A model generated the notes under the pieces. The model saw only the letters and a list, made by a program, of their open reading frames with translations. It ran no database searches and was not told the origin of the DNA. DNA of 5,021 nucleotides, taken from NCBI GenBank assembly GCA_946183895.1, contig CAMHDX010000112.1:1-5021 (forward strand), in the 5' to 3' direction. This DNA comes from an uncultured Porphyromonadaceae bacterium (lineage in GTDB: Bacteria; Bacteroidota; Bacteroidia; Bacteroidales; Muribaculaceae). Of the stretch, positions 4,526 through 5,021 are shown in pieces (the stretch's first letter is position 1; each line of letters starts with the position of its first letter). The translations under genes were made by a program, and so were the position numbers.

Positions 4526-5021
4526 TCACCGGGCACCACCCAGCACCTGGTATAACGTGATAAGTCCCAAGTTATTATCCAACTTGACATTCTCGAGTTG
4601 CATCTGGCTTTGCAACAGCGACTGTTGCGCCGTGATGACCTCCAGGTAGGTGGTATTGGCAAGGCGCATCAGGTCCTCGTTATACTCGACAGCCTGGGCG
4701 AGATAGTGTTCCTGATTGTCGACGTGGGCCATCTTGACACGGGTAGCCCGGATGTCGGCAAGGGCGTTGTTGACCTCGGTCGCAGCGTTGAGGATGCTGT
4801 ACTGGAAGGTGTTGAGCGCCTGCTGTTGTTGCAGCTTTGCCGCCTTGAGCGTGGCGATGTTTTGCCCGCGCGCAAAGATGGGCGCCGTGAGCGAGCCGGC
4901 GAGGTTGAGCAACCACTTGGCGGGGTCAACCACCGTGCTGCCCAGCAGCGTGCCATAGGCGCCGGTGCCGGTGATGGTCAGCTGCGGATAGAAGTTGGCG
5001 CGGGCGATGTTGGTGGCATAG
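4526..5021 (-). CDS. TolC/NodT-family outer-membrane efflux protein, C-terminal 164 residues; N-terminus beyond the right edge
   Basis: These proteins form trimeric channels through the outer membrane for RND-type pumps exporting drugs, metals or other small molecules. The frame is open from the right edge to a TGA at 4526-4528, giving 164 residues. The fragment starts within the second half of the family: ARANFYPQLTITGTGAYG resembles the usual residues leading into the second transmembrane beta-hairpin. A long alpha-helical coiled-coil stretch follows (APIFARGQNIATLKAAK, then QQQQALNTFQ, AATEVNNALADI). The family ending is TTYLEVITAQQSLLQSQ, then NNLGLITLYQVLGGAR. This matches the OprM/CusC/NodT subgroup better than E. 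coli TolC. In such operons the fusion protein and the RND pump usually precede the outer-membrane gene, so they are expected beyond the right edge. The signal peptide and any lipidated cysteine cannot be seen. Confidence 0.9.
   Translation of the reverse strand, partial: YATNIARANFYPQLTITGTGAYGTLLGSTVVDPAKWLLNLAGSLTAPIFARGQNIATLKAAKLQQQQALNTFQYSILNAATEVNNALADIRATRVKMAHVDNQEHYLAQAVEYNEDLMRLANTTYLEVITAQQSLLQSQMQLENVKLDNNLGLITLYQVLGGAR

Overview
The window looks like a chromosomal segment from a GC-rich member of the Bacteroidales, for example a Muribaculaceae- or Prevotella-like gut commensal. Four things point there: the grpE-dnaJ gene order, a small exported protein that resembles a type IX secretion (T9SS) C-terminal domain, promoter boxes matching the Bacteroides -7 consensus TAnnTTTG, and start sites that mostly lack Shine-Dalgarno sequences. 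The taxonomic call rests on recognition, not on a database search. All genes lie on the minus strand, so transcription runs from right to left.

From upstream to downstream, the right edge holds the last 164 codons of a TolC/NodT-type outer-membrane efflux protein. After 37 bp comes an LpxA-family acyltransferase (4488-3691). Its stop codon overlaps the start of a D-2-hydroxyacid dehydrogenase (3691-2723). A non-coding stretch of 232 bp follows. It holds two arrays of related 7-bp repeats in opposite orientation around a GC-rich hairpin, then a promoter. That promoter appears to drive a two-gene unit: a 100-residue exported protein (2490-2188) and, 4 bp later, ispE (2183-1368), the fourth enzyme of the MEP isoprenoid pathway. 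A short spacer with a perfect 8-bp hairpin separates ispE from grpE (1317-730). dnaJ (711 to the left edge, truncated) follows 18 bp after grpE.

The genes are mostly housekeeping: efflux, envelope lipid chemistry, isoprenoid precursors, and the nucleotide-exchange factor and J-protein that serve DnaK. DnaK itself is not in the window. No RNA gene, insertion sequence, phage gene, CRISPR array or defence system is visible, and I found no clear new multi-gene system. The points most worth a second look are the inverted heptamer-repeat structure at 2581-2720, the nearly cargo-free T9SS-like mini-protein joined to ispE, the divergent LpxA homologue coupled to a dehydrogenase, and two promoter boxes sitting only 4 nt from start codons, which suggests leaderless mRNAs.
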